DNA from: Ruminococcus sp.
GTDB taxonomy: Bacteria; Bacillota; Clostridia; Oscillospirales; Acutalibacteraceae
Direction: 5' to 3'
Length of the DNA stretch: 45,632 bases
NCBI GenBank assembly: GCA_024403825.1
Contig: JAKSRB010000008.1
Span: 1-45,632 of the forward strand
Shown: one piece after another, positions 9,051 to 17,248 of the stretch
How the letters are laid out: every line of letters begins with the position of its first letter
How positions within the stretch are numbered: the first letter of the stretch is position 1
The notes under the pieces: generated by a model
Seen by the model: the letters and a program-made list of their open reading frames with translations, nothing else
What the model was told of the DNA's origin: nothing
Databases searched by the model: none
Made by a program: the position numbers and the translations under genes

Positions 9051-9785
9051 GTGAATAAAAATACAAAAAAAATATTTATTGTTATGCTTTCAGTATTATT
9101 ACTTATGCCAATGTGTTTATTTTCGGTAAATGCTGCATTAATTGGTGATAGCAAAGGCTTATACTATCAACTCAAAAATGACGGTTCAGCTGCTGTTGCT
9201 GAATTTAGCAGTTCTAAAACTGATGTTGAAATTCCACAGGAGTATATGGGTCATACTGTTAATGAAATTTACAGTAGTACTTTTCAATGCAATAGTTCCC
9301 TTACTTCAGTAATCTTTCCTGATACAATTTCTATTGCAGATAGTTTGATGTTTTATGGCTGTACTTCACTTAAATATGTAAAGCTTTCAAGCTCTATGAC
9401 ATCAATCGGTGGTGCGTTCTTTTTTGATTGCTCTTCACTCGAAAAAGTTATAATTCCAGACAGCATTACATATATAGCTCCTAATGCCTTCTACGGTGCA
9501 GGAAATGCAACGATTTTATGCAGTGAAGGATCATATGCTCAGCAGTATGCCATTGAAAAGGGACTGAATTATGTCTTGCTCAACGGTAAGCTTGCTGATG
9601 TGAATTTTGATGATAAAATTGATATTATTGATGCTACATTGATTCAGAAAAGTCTTATAGGTCTAACTGATTTAGATGTTGCACAGAAGTATTATGCTGA
9701 TGTCAATGGTGACGGTGTTGTCAGCGTTGATGATGCTACAGAAATTCAAAAATATCTTGTAGGTGTTGAATCTGCATTAGATTAA
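9051..9785 (+). CDS. Secreted leucine-rich-repeat protein with C-terminal dockerin
   Basis: This protein has 244 residues. The GTG at 9051 is chosen because AAGGAGG at 9036-9042 sits 8 bases upstream, whereas the in-frame ATG at 8991 lies in the preceding hairpin. A signal peptide (basic start, hydrophobic core, cut after VNA) is followed by BspA-type LRR_5 repeats over about residues 40-165, with phrases such as CTSLKYVKL and CSSLEKVIIPDSIT. The C-terminal 60 residues form a type I dockerin: two calcium loops (DVNFDDKIDIID and DVNGDGVVSVDD), each followed by an IQK helix. Dockerins bind cohesins, so the protein probably plugs into an extracellular cohesin scaffold. No cohesin gene is in view. 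The partner and the LRR ligand are unknown. Confidence 0.88.
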   Translation: MNKNTKKIFIVMLSVLLLMPMCLFSVNAALIGDSKGLYYQLKNDGSAAVAEFSSSKTDVEIPQEYMGHTVNEIYSSTFQCNSSLTSVIFPDTISIADSLMFYGCTSLKYVKLSSSMTSIGGAFFFDCSSLEKVIIPDSITYIAPNAFYGAGNATILCSEGSYAQQYAIEKGLNYVLLNGKLADVNFDDKIDIIDATLIQKSLIGLTDLDVAQKYYADVNGDGVVSVDDATEIQKYLVGVESALD

Positions 9786-9806
9786 TTTTCGGAATTAAAT
9801 ATAAAT

Positions 9807-9845
9807 AAAAGGCTGTCGCAGTTTTTATGACAGCCTTTTATTTTG
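9807..9845 (+). terminator. Terminator of the surface locus
   Basis: AAAAGGCTGTC (9807-9817) pairs with GACAGCCTTTT (9829-9839) around an 11-base loop, followed by ATTTTGTT. It closes the dockerin transcription unit. Confidence 0.9.
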
Positions 9846-9848
9846 TTA

Positions 9849-9877
9849 TTGCACATATTTAATCATTATGATAAAAT
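9849..9877 (+). promoter_or_regulatory. Putative promoter for the zinc-ribbon membrane protein
   Basis: TTGCAC (9849-9854) and TAAAAT (9872-9877) are 17 bases apart, directly after the terminator and about 40 bases before the start codon. The hexamers are 4/6 and 5/6 matches, so this is plausible rather than certain. Confidence 0.45.
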
Positions 9878-9918
9878 ACTTTATAGATTAATACTTTTGA
9901 CCGAAAGGATTTTATGAT

Positions 9919-10299
9919 ATGAAGAAGTGTGAATACTGTGCAAAAGAAATTTCATATTTTGAGCAATACTGTGATGATGAGTGCCAGCTAAAGGCAAATA
10001 AATTTTTTGAACTGCGTGAACGCTTTGAAAGCTTGTTTTCAGTAATTGACGGTGTCTGCGTTTTTGGAATACCGATTGGATTGTTTATTTTTTCATTTGC
10101 AAAAAATGCGGGTATGGTTATTACTGTTGCAAGCTTTTTAATTCTCGGAATTATGATTATTCTTCTGCCTTTTCCTACGGATAATATGATTTCAAAGTTT
10201 AAGCTGAAAAAGGCTATTAAAATCACTCGTATTATTGGATTGGTGTCTTTATTATTTGGCGTGATTGCGTTTTTATTTATGTTTTTCTTTGCCAATTAA
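9919..10299 (+). CDS. Small membrane protein with N-terminal Cys-rich (zinc-ribbon-like) segment
   Basis: This protein has 126 residues, with a GAAAGGA ribosome binding site at 9903-9909. The first 26 residues carry two cysteine pairs (CEYC and CDDEC) typical of short zinc-binding ribbons. A charged stretch (residues about 28-40) follows, then three or so hydrophobic segments (roughly 46-62, 66-85 and 100-126) that should be membrane-spanning. Such ribbon-plus-membrane proteins are common in Clostridia and mostly uncharacterised; I do not recognise a specific family. It is flanked by its own putative promoter and by a separate DUF378 gene. Confidence 0.75.
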   Translation: MKKCEYCAKEISYFEQYCDDECQLKANKFFELRERFESLFSVIDGVCVFGIPIGLFIFSFAKNAGMVITVASFLILGIMIILLPFPTDNMISKFKLKKAIKITRIIGLVSLLFGVIAFLFMFFFAN

Positions 10300-10366
10300 T
10301 TTTTTTGAATAATAATTTTAAAAGTGTCAACACTACTATTAGTCAAATCAAAAGGAGGATTTTGAA

Positions 10367-10600
10367 ATGATTGATAAAATTGCGTTGACACTTCTTATTG
10401 TTGGTGGTCTGAATTGGGGCAGCGTTGGTATTTTTCAGTTTGACCTTGTAGCCTGGATTTTTGGCGGTCAGACTGGCATCATCAGCAGAATTATTTATAT
10501 TCTTGTTGGTCTTTCTGCAATTTGGTGCATTTCTCTCTTGTTCAGGGACACCGAAGATGAAACCTCGGTTGATTCAATGAGCCAGCGTACTCACGCATAA
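10367..10600 (+). CDS. DUF378 (YuzA-like) small membrane protein
   Basis: This protein has 77 residues, with an AAAGGAGG ribosome binding site about 8 bases before the ATG. The sequence matches the DUF378 family: it starts MIDKIALTLLIVGGLNWG, followed by a GIFQFDLVAWIFG segment and a second hydrophobic stretch ending in SLLFRD. Two transmembrane helices are expected at about residues 5-27 and 38-62, with an acidic, polar tail after that. The family's biochemical role is unknown. The gene ends at a terminator shared with the convergent AraC-type gene. Confidence 0.9.
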   Translation: MIDKIALTLLIVGGLNWGSVGIFQFDLVAWIFGGQTGIISRIIYILVGLSAIWCISLLFRDTEDETSVDSMSQRTHA

Positions 10601-10637
10601 AAAAACGGCTGTATCGTTTTGGTACAGCCATTTTTTC
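10601..10637. terminator. Bidirectional terminator between DUF378 gene and AraC-type gene
   Basis: GGCTGTATC (10607-10615) pairs with GGTACAGCC (10621-10629), including G-T pairs, with T6 after it on the + strand and an A run before it. It can therefore serve both convergent genes. Confidence 0.85.
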
Positions 10638-11498
10638 TTATTCATATGTTTTTCGCTCATTTTTGCGGTACTTTGATGGAGTTGTATCATAGTACATTTT
10701 GAACGCTCTGTTAAAGTTTGAGATATTATTGAAGCCTGACATTCCTGCAATTTCTATAATCGGTATGTCGGTTGTTGTCAGCAACATTGATGCTCTGGTT
10801 AATCTTAACTCATTAAGATAACTTATAAATGTTGTGTTCATCAGCTCTTTAAATAGATGTGATATGTAATATCTGCTAAGTCCTGTTCTTTCTGCTATAT
10901 CATCAAGGGTAATTGGGTCGCAGTAATTATCATTGATAAACTCAGTTATACGGCGTAATGCCCTGTATTTTTTACCCTGTGTTTCTACATCATAAATCTT
11001 GATAAAGCCTGATGAAAATAAGATATAGAATATATCATACATTTTTCCATGAACAAGCAACTGGAAAAACTCAAATTTTTCAGTTTCTGCCTTAATAACG
11101 CAGTTAAAATCTGATAATAAGTCAGCATAAGTTGGTTCATTTGGAGCAATCTGAGCAAAATGAGTGCAGTTTCCTGTACTCAATCCACGCATAATGCTCT
11201 GAGGAATAAATTCCTGTGTCAAAGCAGCCGGATTATTGATATTAAGCATAATAACATCAATAACTGCATTATAATGGTTTGCAAATTTGTATTTCTGATT
11301 TGGTGATATAAAATAAATATCGCCTTTGTGAACAGTATAAGCGTTAGCACCTATTTCTATTGTTGCATAACCATCACGAACATATCCGAGTAGAATTTCA
11401 GAATGTAAATTTAATTTATCATCAATTATCATTTCGCCACAAACTATACGGAAGGTTGCATTTGATGCTGTAATTGTTTTCGTCATTTCTGTACCCAT
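10638..11498 (-). CDS. AraC-family transcriptional regulator
   Basis: This protein has 286 residues. The ATG at 11498 is chosen over an upstream GTG at 11522 because AGGAG lies 8 bases before it. The N-terminal half (about 15-140) is a cupin-like ligand-binding region, with GYVRDGYATIEIGA and KGDIYFISPN typical of AraC sensor barrels. The C-terminal 100 residues are a two-helix-turn-helix AraC domain: ITLDDIAERTGLSRYYISHLFKE for the first HTH, and the conserved second-HTH pattern IIEIAGMSGFNNISNFNRAF followed by TPSKYRK. It is a DNA-binding activator or repressor, usually of sugar or stress genes. It is transcribed alone and its targets are not evident, because no adjacent metabolic operon is divergent from it. 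Confidence 0.92.
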   Translation of the reverse strand: MGTEMTKTITASNATFRIVCGEMIIDDKLNLHSEILLGYVRDGYATIEIGANAYTVHKGDIYFISPNQKYKFANHYNAVIDVIMLNINNPAALTQEFIPQSIMRGLSTGNCTHFAQIAPNEPTYADLLSDFNCVIKAETEKFEFFQLLVHGKMYDIFYILFSSGFIKIYDVETQGKKYRALRRITEFINDNYCDPITLDDIAERTGLSRYYISHLFKELMNTTFISYLNELRLTRASMLLTTTDIPIIEIAGMSGFNNISNFNRAFKMYYDTTPSKYRKNERKTYE

Positions 11499-11560
11499 AA
11501 CCACACTCCTAATATAAAACACAAAGCTCTTTATACAACATTGCTTTGTACGGTGATTAT

Positions 11561-11589
11561 ATCATATCGTGTTTGAGAGATATTGTCAA
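11561..11589 (-). promoter_or_regulatory. Promoter of the AraC-family regulator
   Basis: On the minus strand TTGACA (11584-11589) and TATGAT (11561-11566) are 17 bases apart. The remainder of 11590-11730 is AT-rich with nothing recognisable apart from the 3' end of the WYL gene. Confidence 0.65.
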
Positions 11590-11730
11590 GAATAAAATGG
11601 ATAATTCCCAAAAATATTACAATTTTTGCGAATTTGTCAAATTTTTAACATATCATAATTTGTCTAAACTTGCTTTTTAAAGGGTGTATTTGTGTTTTTA
11701 TAGCAATTCTTAAAAAGTAATTAACAAAAT

Positions 11731-12732
11731 TTAAGTCTGGGAATTATATAGATTTTTTAGCATATTATTATATTCATTTAATGCGTATTCGGGTGATATT
11801 ATTTTTGCATCTCCGTTAAATCCAAATATCCATGAGTAGAATTGCGGACTTAATGCTATATTTATTGTTACCTTAAAGGTGTCCTCTGTGCATTTGTTTA
11901 TCATTATTTCTGAGCCAAATCGGTCAACTACTATCCCTATTTTTTCGTTCTTTACCTTAAGTGTTACGCTTTCGTTTTTTCCGCCATACATTCCGAAAAG
12001 TGTGTTTGTGTATTTTGATAGAAAATCTTTGTCAAATAACTCCTTGCCTTGCCTTTCATTTTGCGTAAGCTCAATGTTATTCATTTTGTCAACCCTGTAG
12101 TGTCGTGTTTCTTTACTTGAATGGTCATAGGCTATTAAGTAGTAATTATCGTTGTTCCAGCATAATTTCCATGGGGATACCTCGTATATCCCTTTTTTGT
12201 GTGATTTCACAATTTTTGGAGAGGAATTGTAATCTATCTGCCAATGAAAATATTGAAATGTAATGGCTTTGTTTTCATCTATTGCATTGTGCAGCTTGTC
12301 AACATTATAGTAAATATGTTCATTATTATGTTTTATTCGGTCGCAAACATATACCTGCCTGTTCAGCTTTTTAGCATCACTCTCGCATACAAGCTTTTCA
12401 AGCTTTGCTATAAGCTCAAAGCTTTTCTTTTCGGTTACAAATTTTGAGCTTTGTATTATATCTACCAGCATTTTAAGCTCTGCTGTCTGAAAATCTCTTT
12501 GTGCTATGTAGTAATAGCATTTTGTATTTTTTTTCATTTTGCAAATGTCTAAGCCATAAGCCTTTAATACATCCAAATCTCCGTATAAGCTCTTTCTTTC
12601 TGAGCTGACTCCAAATGATTCCAGATGTTTTTTTATATCATCTATTGTTACACCATTATCCTCATTGGTTTTTTGATTCAGATATTTTTCGATTAATAAT
12701 AATTTTGCCTTTTGTAAATTACTGCGTCCCAA
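11731..12732 (-). CDS. WYL-domain transcriptional regulator (YafY/DeoR-like)
   Basis: This protein has about 333 residues. Two starts are possible: GTG at 12741, which overlaps the AAAGGG ribosome binding site, or TTG at 12732, which is 8 bases from it. The latter is preferred. Residues about 1-70 form a winged HTH (VTIDDIKKHLESFGVSSERKS, then DLDVLKAYGLDI). The WYL domain spans about 140-220, with the typical SPWKLCWNNDNYYLIAYD segment and RHYRVDKM. A C-terminal WCX-like region follows. WYL proteins sense ligands, often nucleic acid or nucleotides, and many regulate DNA repair, defence or transport genes. It starts 15-24 bases after the AEC transporter gene on the same strand, so it is probably in that operon and may regulate it. 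Confidence 0.88.
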   Translation of the reverse strand: MGRSNLQKAKLLLIEKYLNQKTNEDNGVTIDDIKKHLESFGVSSERKSLYGDLDVLKAYGLDICKMKKNTKCYYYIAQRDFQTAELKMLVDIIQSSKFVTEKKSFELIAKLEKLVCESDAKKLNRQVYVCDRIKHNNEHIYYNVDKLHNAIDENKAITFQYFHWQIDYNSSPKIVKSHKKGIYEVSPWKLCWNNDNYYLIAYDHSSKETRHYRVDKMNNIELTQNERQGKELFDKDFLSKYTNTLFGMYGGKNESVTLKVKNEKIGIVVDRFGSEIMINKCTEDTFKVTINIALSPQFYSWIFGFNGDAKIISPEYALNEYNNMLKNLYNSQT

Positions 12733-12756
12733 TTTTATCACCCTTTATTAAAAATA

Positions 12757-13695
12757 TTATGCGGATATTGACTGGGCAAGTGCTACCATTATCGGCATTG
12801 TTGCGATTGAGAGCAGGGTGGAGGCTGAAACCAGACTTACTGAAAGCTCAATATCTCTATTAAACTTTGTTGCAAACATAGTTGTGGTAGCGGCAGCAGG
12901 TGCAGAGCTTGCTATAATGCAGGTAATCATAATTGTAGTGTCAACCTTAAATAAATGCATTGCAAAAATTGAAATTACTGGTATTAGCACAAGTCTGATA
13001 CCCATTGAGATGTAAGCACCAAAATCGGTAAATGCACTTTTGAAATCCGCCTGAGAAAGATAAAAACCGATAATAAGCATTGGTACAGGTGTATTAAGGT
13101 TTGAAAGATAAGAAACAGGCTCAGCGATAATATATGGCAGCTTAATTCGGCAGATAAAGAGAATAAATGCAAATACAACACCGACAATACCAGGATTAAA
13201 GATTATTTTTTTAGCAGAAAGCTGTTTTTTATCACCACTCATCATAACAAGTCCGTAGGACCACATAATAAGGTTAAAGAATGCAACGAAGATAGAACCA
13301 TAAAACCAGCCGTCATCACCGAGCAAAGCCTTTTGAAGAGGCAGGGACATAAATCCGCAGTTTGAAAAAATCGAGGCAAAGCGAAGCACCTTTTGTCTGC
13401 TCTCAGCCTTATCGTGAATAATAAGTGCAGATAAGCCGATTGTAACAAAAATAATAAGCGTTGCACAAAGTGCGGTTATAAGAATATTTTCCAGAAGTTC
13501 AACAGAAAAATCCCTTTGAAATGCAGAAATCATAACACAGGGAGTAACAACATATAAAACTATATCGGTAAGCTTTTTAGATGCAGCATCAGTAAGGATA
13601 CCTCGCTTTCCGCATACAAAGCCAATGCCGATAAGTACAAAAAGCACCAGAACCTGTTGGGTAATCATAACGAAATTTTCAAGCACAATAATCAT
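12757..13695 (-). CDS. AEC-family transporter (auxin efflux carrier type)
   Basis: This protein has 312 residues if started at the ATG at 13695. An AAAGGA site lies only 1-2 bases before that ATG, so the in-frame GTG at 13686 is a good alternative start. About ten hydrophobic helices fill the protein. The family pattern is visible in VLFVLIGIGFVCGKRGILTD near the N-terminus, VVTPCVMISAF, FSNCGFMSLPL in the middle, and SSAPAAATTTMFA near the end. AEC carriers are membrane permeases that export or take up small organic acids such as malate in bacteria; the substrate here cannot be read from sequence. It shares an operon with the downstream WYL regulator. Confidence 0.92.
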   Translation of the reverse strand: MIIVLENFVMITQQVLVLFVLIGIGFVCGKRGILTDAASKKLTDIVLYVVTPCVMISAFQRDFSVELLENILITALCATLIIFVTIGLSALIIHDKAESRQKVLRFASIFSNCGFMSLPLQKALLGDDGWFYGSIFVAFFNLIMWSYGLVMMSGDKKQLSAKKIIFNPGIVGVVFAFILFICRIKLPYIIAEPVSYLSNLNTPVPMLIIGFYLSQADFKSAFTDFGAYISMGIRLVLIPVISIFAMHLFKVDTTIMITCIIASSAPAAATTTMFATKFNRDIELSVSLVSASTLLSIATMPIMVALAQSISA

Positions 13696-13721
13696 TTCCT
13701 TTAAATAAATTGAGTATAATT

Positions 13722-13750
13722 ATTTTATCATATAAAGTAGATTATTGCAA
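13722..13750 (-). promoter_or_regulatory. Promoter of the AEC transporter-WYL operon
   Basis: On the minus strand TTGCAA (13745-13750) and TAAAAT (13722-13727) are 17 bases apart, about 27 bases before the start codon. It is divergent from the DUF6465 promoter. The 13751-13892 stretch between them is AT-rich with no gene. Confidence 0.55.
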
Positions 13751-13892
13751 TTAAAATACATATAATGTGTGAAAATAATTACAAGAAGGATCATAATGCA
13801 CAAATTGCCAAAATGATTATAGTGCAAGATTACTAAATCAAAAATGTATATATTAAAAAAATGTGCTAACCGCCGAATTTAATAATGAATTA

Positions 13893-13921
13893 TTGACATT
13901 TATTTTTTATCAAGGTATAAT
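13893..13921 (+). promoter_or_regulatory. Perfect sigma-A promoter of the DUF6465 gene
   Basis: TTGACA (13893-13898) and TATAAT (13916-13921) have exact 17-base spacing. A full consensus match suggests strong constitutive expression. Confidence 0.85.
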
Positions 13922-13979
13922 AAATGCAAAGCTTAAATAAACAACACAATTTTATTTATGATTGAAAGAGGTATGTACA

Positions 13980-14345
13980 ATGGCAAAGGCTAAGAAAACA
14001 GCAACAACAGCAATAGAAAAAACAGTTGAAGCAGCACCTGCTAAAAAGACTGCTCCAAAGAAAACAGCTCCTAAAAAAGTAGCTCCAAAGAAGCCTGAAG
14101 CAGTAGCAAAGGCTGTAGCTGAGAAGGCTGAAATGACTGAGGCTAAGACAGTTGTTGAAACAAAGGTTAATTTCTTTATCGAATATGGCAATACTCAGGT
14201 TGCTGTTGATGAAATCGTAAAGAATGTTAAGGCTACATATGGTAAGGATGCTAAGGAAATTTCAATCTATCTCAAGCCTGACAGCAGTAAAGCATATTTT
14301 GTTGCTGACGGTGAAGAAGGTCAGATGGATGTATATTTTTGCTAA
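13980..14345 (+). CDS. DUF6465 protein with Lys/Ala/Pro-rich histone-like N-terminus
   Basis: This protein has 121 residues. The ATG at 13980 has GAAAGAGG 8 bases upstream, and upstream in-frame starts have no such site. Residues 1-55 are low-complexity and basic, with repeated APKKT/APKKV/APKKP blocks like histone H1 or bacterial Hc1-type tails. The C-terminal 65 residues form a compact domain (VNFFIEYGNTQVAVDEIVKN, then ISIYLKPDSSKAYFVADG) ending MDVYFC, which I recognise as DUF6465 of Clostridia. The basic tail would suit nucleic-acid binding or an unfolded linker; the role of the globular part is not known. It has its own promoter and terminator. Confidence 0.85.
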   Translation: MAKAKKTATTAIEKTVEAAPAKKTAPKKTAPKKVAPKKPEAVAKAVAEKAEMTEAKTVVETKVNFFIEYGNTQVAVDEIVKNVKATYGKDAKEISIYLKPDSSKAYFVADGEEGQMDVYFC

Positions 14346-14382
14346 TTAATATATCACTTTTTTGTACTTTATATTTTTTGAT

Positions 14383-14431
14383 AAGGGACAGTATCTGCGA
14401 AGATATTGTCCCTTGTTGCTTTTGTTTTTAA
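14383..14431 (+). terminator. Terminator of the DUF6465 gene
   Basis: AAGGGACAGTATCT (14383-14396) pairs with AGATATTGTCCCTT (14401-14414) with a 4-base GCGA loop, followed by T-rich sequence. Confidence 0.85.
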
Positions 14432-14441
14432 ATAAAAAATA

Positions 14442-14470
14442 TTGAAGATTTAAGCTGTGTGTTATATAAT
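14442..14470 (+). promoter_or_regulatory. Promoter of rqcH
   Basis: TTGAAG (14442-14447) and TATAAT (14465-14470) are 17 bases apart, 50 bases before the rqcH start. Confidence 0.65.
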
Positions 14471-14520
14471 AGATTTGTTTAAAGAAAAAATAATTTTGAT
14501 ATGATAAAGGGTGGTATTGT

Positions 14521-16251
14521 ATGGCTCTTGACGGTTTGTTTTTAAGGCATATAAAAAATGAAATAGAAAAAGAGGCTCTTGGTGCAAGAGTTTCTCAGAT
14601 TTATCAGCCAAATCGTGAGGAACTTGTGTTTGCGTTGCGAACCTTTAACGGTAATAAAAAGCTTTTAATGTCTGCAAGAGCTAATTCCCCACGAGTTAAT
14701 TTTTGCAGTAAAACTCCTGAAAATCCGCCTCAGCCACCAATGTTCTGTATGTTGCTCAGAAAGCGTATTGGCGGAGGTAAGCTTGTTGGGATTCGTCAGT
14801 TGGATTGCGACAGAGTAATTTTCTTTGATTTTGATTGTATTAATGAGCTTGGCGATAATGTCAGAATTACTGTTGTATGCGAAATTATGGGAATGTACAG
14901 CAATATTATTATAGTTGATTCAGACGGTATAATTATAGATTCCCTAAAGCGTGTGGATTTGACTATGAGCAGTAAGCGATTAATACTGCCAAATATAAAA
15001 TATGAATTGCCAGAATCTCAGGACAAGCTTAATATTATTGAAAGTATGGCTGAGGAGGTTGCAGAAACGGCAAGCGGAGTAATGCCTGAAACATTATTAA
15101 ATAAAGCTTTGCTTAAAACAATACAGGGTGTATCTCCGATAATTTGCAGAGAAATAGAGTACAATGTTCTGGAGGGTGCAACAAATCAGATAGAAGGAAT
15201 TTTGTATGAAAGGCTTGTTAGTCAATTATCAAATTTAAAGAGGATTGCAGAAAATTGCAGTGGTGAGCCGTATATAGTTTATCGTGAGGACGGTAAGCCA
15301 ATGGATTTTTCGTTTATACCGATTGAGCAATATGGTGGATTTGTAAAGGTTGAAAAATGCGGAAGCTTTTCAGAATTACTTGATTTATTTTATGAAACAA
15401 GGGACACTCGAGAGCGAATGAGAGTGAAGTCCCAAAGCTTGATAAAAATGTTGAATAATACAAGGGAAAGAATCTCAAGAAAGCTTGGTAAACAGCAGTT
15501 GGAGCTTGCACAATGTGAAAACAGGGAAGAGCTTAGAATATGCGGAGATTTGTTGCAGGCAAATTTATATAGGGCAGAAAAGGGCAAGGAATATATAGAG
15601 GTAGAAAATTTTTATGATGAAAATTACGCTGTAATAAGGATAAGGCTTAATCCAGCGATTTCACCTGCCGCCAATGCTCAGAAATATTATAAGGATTATC
15701 AGAAAGCCAAAAATGCTGAAAAGGTGCTTACTGAGCAGATTGAGAAAGGTAAAAACGAATTAGAATATATTGAATCAGTTCTTGATACAGTAAATAGAGC
15801 AGAAAATGAAAAAGAGCTTGCACAGATAAGGGAAGAGTTGACCGAGCAGGGATACTTGCACAAGCAGAGGGGAAAGCAAAGACCGTTGGCAGCTTTGCCA
15901 CCGATTGAATTTGAGTCAAGTGACGGATTTAAAATTCTGGTTGGAAGAAACAATAAACAAAATGATAAGCTAACATTGAAAACTGCCACAAAGAAGGATA
16001 TATGGCTTCATACAAAGGATATACATGGTTCACACACAATAATAATATCAGACGGCAGAGAAGTCAGCGATACAGCGATATATGAGGCGGCAAGGATTGC
16101 GGCATATCACAGCAAAGCACAAAACAGCAGTCAGGTACCTGTAGATTATACCCTTGTAAAATATGTAAGCAAGCCGAGCGGAGCAAAGCCGGGTATGGTT
16201 ATCTATGTAAATAATAAGACGGTATATGTTACTCCGAAAAATGGGATATGA
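14521..16251 (+). CDS. rqcH: RqcH (NFACT-family ribosome quality control factor)
   Basis: This protein has 576 residues, normal for the family, with a GGGTGG ribosome binding site. RqcH binds stalled, split 50S subunits carrying peptidyl-tRNA and recruits alanyl-tRNA to add C-terminal Ala tails, marking aborted peptides for degradation. The NFACT-N domain begins MALDGLFLRHIKNEI. The DR motif needed for tailing is present as Asp97-Arg98, the same numbering as in the Bacillus subtilis protein. A coiled-coil arm spans about 290-440, rich in Glu, Lys and Leu. The NFACT-R domain near the end shows DIWLHTKDIHGSHTIII and PSGAKPGMV. Many databases call it a fibronectin-binding protein, but the ribosome role is the established one. 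It has its own promoter. Confidence 0.95.
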   Translation: MALDGLFLRHIKNEIEKEALGARVSQIYQPNREELVFALRTFNGNKKLLMSARANSPRVNFCSKTPENPPQPPMFCMLLRKRIGGGKLVGIRQLDCDRVIFFDFDCINELGDNVRITVVCEIMGMYSNIIIVDSDGIIIDSLKRVDLTMSSKRLILPNIKYELPESQDKLNIIESMAEEVAETASGVMPETLLNKALLKTIQGVSPIICREIEYNVLEGATNQIEGILYERLVSQLSNLKRIAENCSGEPYIVYREDGKPMDFSFIPIEQYGGFVKVEKCGSFSELLDLFYETRDTRERMRVKSQSLIKMLNNTRERISRKLGKQQLELAQCENREELRICGDLLQANLYRAEKGKEYIEVENFYDENYAVIRIRLNPAISPAANAQKYYKDYQKAKNAEKVLTEQIEKGKNELEYIESVLDTVNRAENEKELAQIREELTEQGYLHKQRGKQRPLAALPPIEFESSDGFKILVGRNNKQNDKLTLKTATKKDIWLHTKDIHGSHTIIISDGREVSDTAIYEAARIAAYHSKAQNSSQVPVDYTLVKYVSKPSGAKPGMVIYVNNKTVYVTPKNGI

Positions 16252-16269
16252 AAAAATTTTTGTAATCTA

Positions 16270-16299
16270 TCGACAAATTTGCTTGATTTGTGTTATACT
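16270..16299 (+). promoter_or_regulatory. Putative promoter of the DUF1858-trmK-nif3 operon
   Basis: TCGACA (16270-16275) and TATACT (16294-16299) have an 18-base spacer, 60 bases before the DUF1858 start. Confidence 0.5.
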
Positions 16300-16358
16300 A
16301 AATATGAGTATGCGTGTCATATTTAAGAATGTTTATAAAACCAAGGAGGTTTAATATT

Positions 16359-16562
16359 ATGGAAATTACTAAAAATTCAATCATCGGTGATGTACTCGAC
16401 CAGTATCCTGATACTGCTGAGCTTTTCTTCAGCATTGGTATGCATTGTCTTGGCTGTCCTGCATCAAGAGGAGAAACTATTGAAGAGGCTTGTATGGTTC
16501 ACAATGCAGATGTTGATGAGCTTGTAAATGCTCTTAATGCTGAGATTAGCGGAAATGAGTAA
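16359..16562 (+). CDS. DUF1858 domain protein
   Basis: This protein has 67 residues, starting at the ATG at 16359 behind AAGGAGG. The whole protein is one DUF1858 domain: it opens with MEITKNSIIGDVLDQYPDTA, then the signature MHCLGCPASRGETIEEACMV and a final helix with VDELVNALN. The two cysteines in CLGC suggest metal, Fe-S or redox chemistry, and the family often occurs near hybrid-cluster proteins or alone. The stop overlaps the trmK start (8 bases), so it is the first gene of a translationally coupled operon with trmK and the Nif3-like gene. Confidence 0.92.
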   Translation: MEITKNSIIGDVLDQYPDTAELFFSIGMHCLGCPASRGETIEEACMVHNADVDELVNALNAEISGNE

Positions 16563-17226
16563 GAGTTCAGAAAACAAACTCGACAACCGATTGAAATTAT
16601 GTGCTGATTTCGTAAGAAACGGCATAAGGCTTGCAGACATCGGCACAGACCACGCATATTTACCTGTGTGGCTGTGCCGTATTGGCAGATGTGCCTCTGC
16701 AATAGCCGCTGACATTAATCCTGACCCATTGAAGCGTGGCAGAGATACCATTATCAATGCTGGTCTTACGGATGTTATTGAAACAAGATTAAGTGACGGC
16801 TTGCAGATGTTTGGCAGTAATGATGCGGATGATATAGTTATTGCAGGTATGGGCGGAGAGCTTATTGCAAAAATTATTGGAGATTGGCAGTTTGCAAAAG
16901 ACAGCACAAAGCATTACATATTACAGCCAATGACAAAAAGTGAAGTGCTTATAAAATGGTTGTGCGAGAACGGATTTGAAATTATCAGGCAGGATTGTTG
17001 TGTTGCCTCAAATAAATGCTATACGGTTCTGCTTGTAAAATATACAGGTGAAATTTTTGCAAGAGATGAGGTTTATTATTATCTTGCAAAGCTGACACCA
17101 AATGAAAACGAAAATCATCTTATGTTTGTAAAAAATCATATTAACAGACTTGAAAAGCAGGCTAAGGGTGATATAAAATATGCGGAAATATCCCAGAAGC
17201 TCAGAGATATTATAAATATAAAATGA
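16555..17226 (+). CDS. trmK: tRNA (adenine(22)-N(1))-methyltransferase TrmK
   Basis: This protein has 223 residues. It starts at the ATG at 16555, overlapping the DUF1858 stop, with AGCGGA just upstream. TrmK uses S-adenosylmethionine to methylate N1 of A22 in tRNA. The class I methyltransferase fold is visible: motif I in LADIGTDHAYLPVWL, an acidic residue after strand 2 in AIAADINPDPL, and the family-specific IVIAGMGGELIAKII. The order trmK followed by a Nif3-like gene is a conserved Firmicute pair, which supports the call. Confidence 0.93.
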   Translation: MSKSSENKLDNRLKLCADFVRNGIRLADIGTDHAYLPVWLCRIGRCASAIAADINPDPLKRGRDTIINAGLTDVIETRLSDGLQMFGSNDADDIVIAGMGGELIAKIIGDWQFAKDSTKHYILQPMTKSEVLIKWLCENGFEIIRQDCCVASNKCYTVLLVKYTGEIFARDEVYYYLAKLTPNENENHLMFVKNHINRLEKQAKGDIKYAEISQKLRDIINIK

Positions 17227-17248
17227 TTTCCGATTTGCAGGTGAGATT

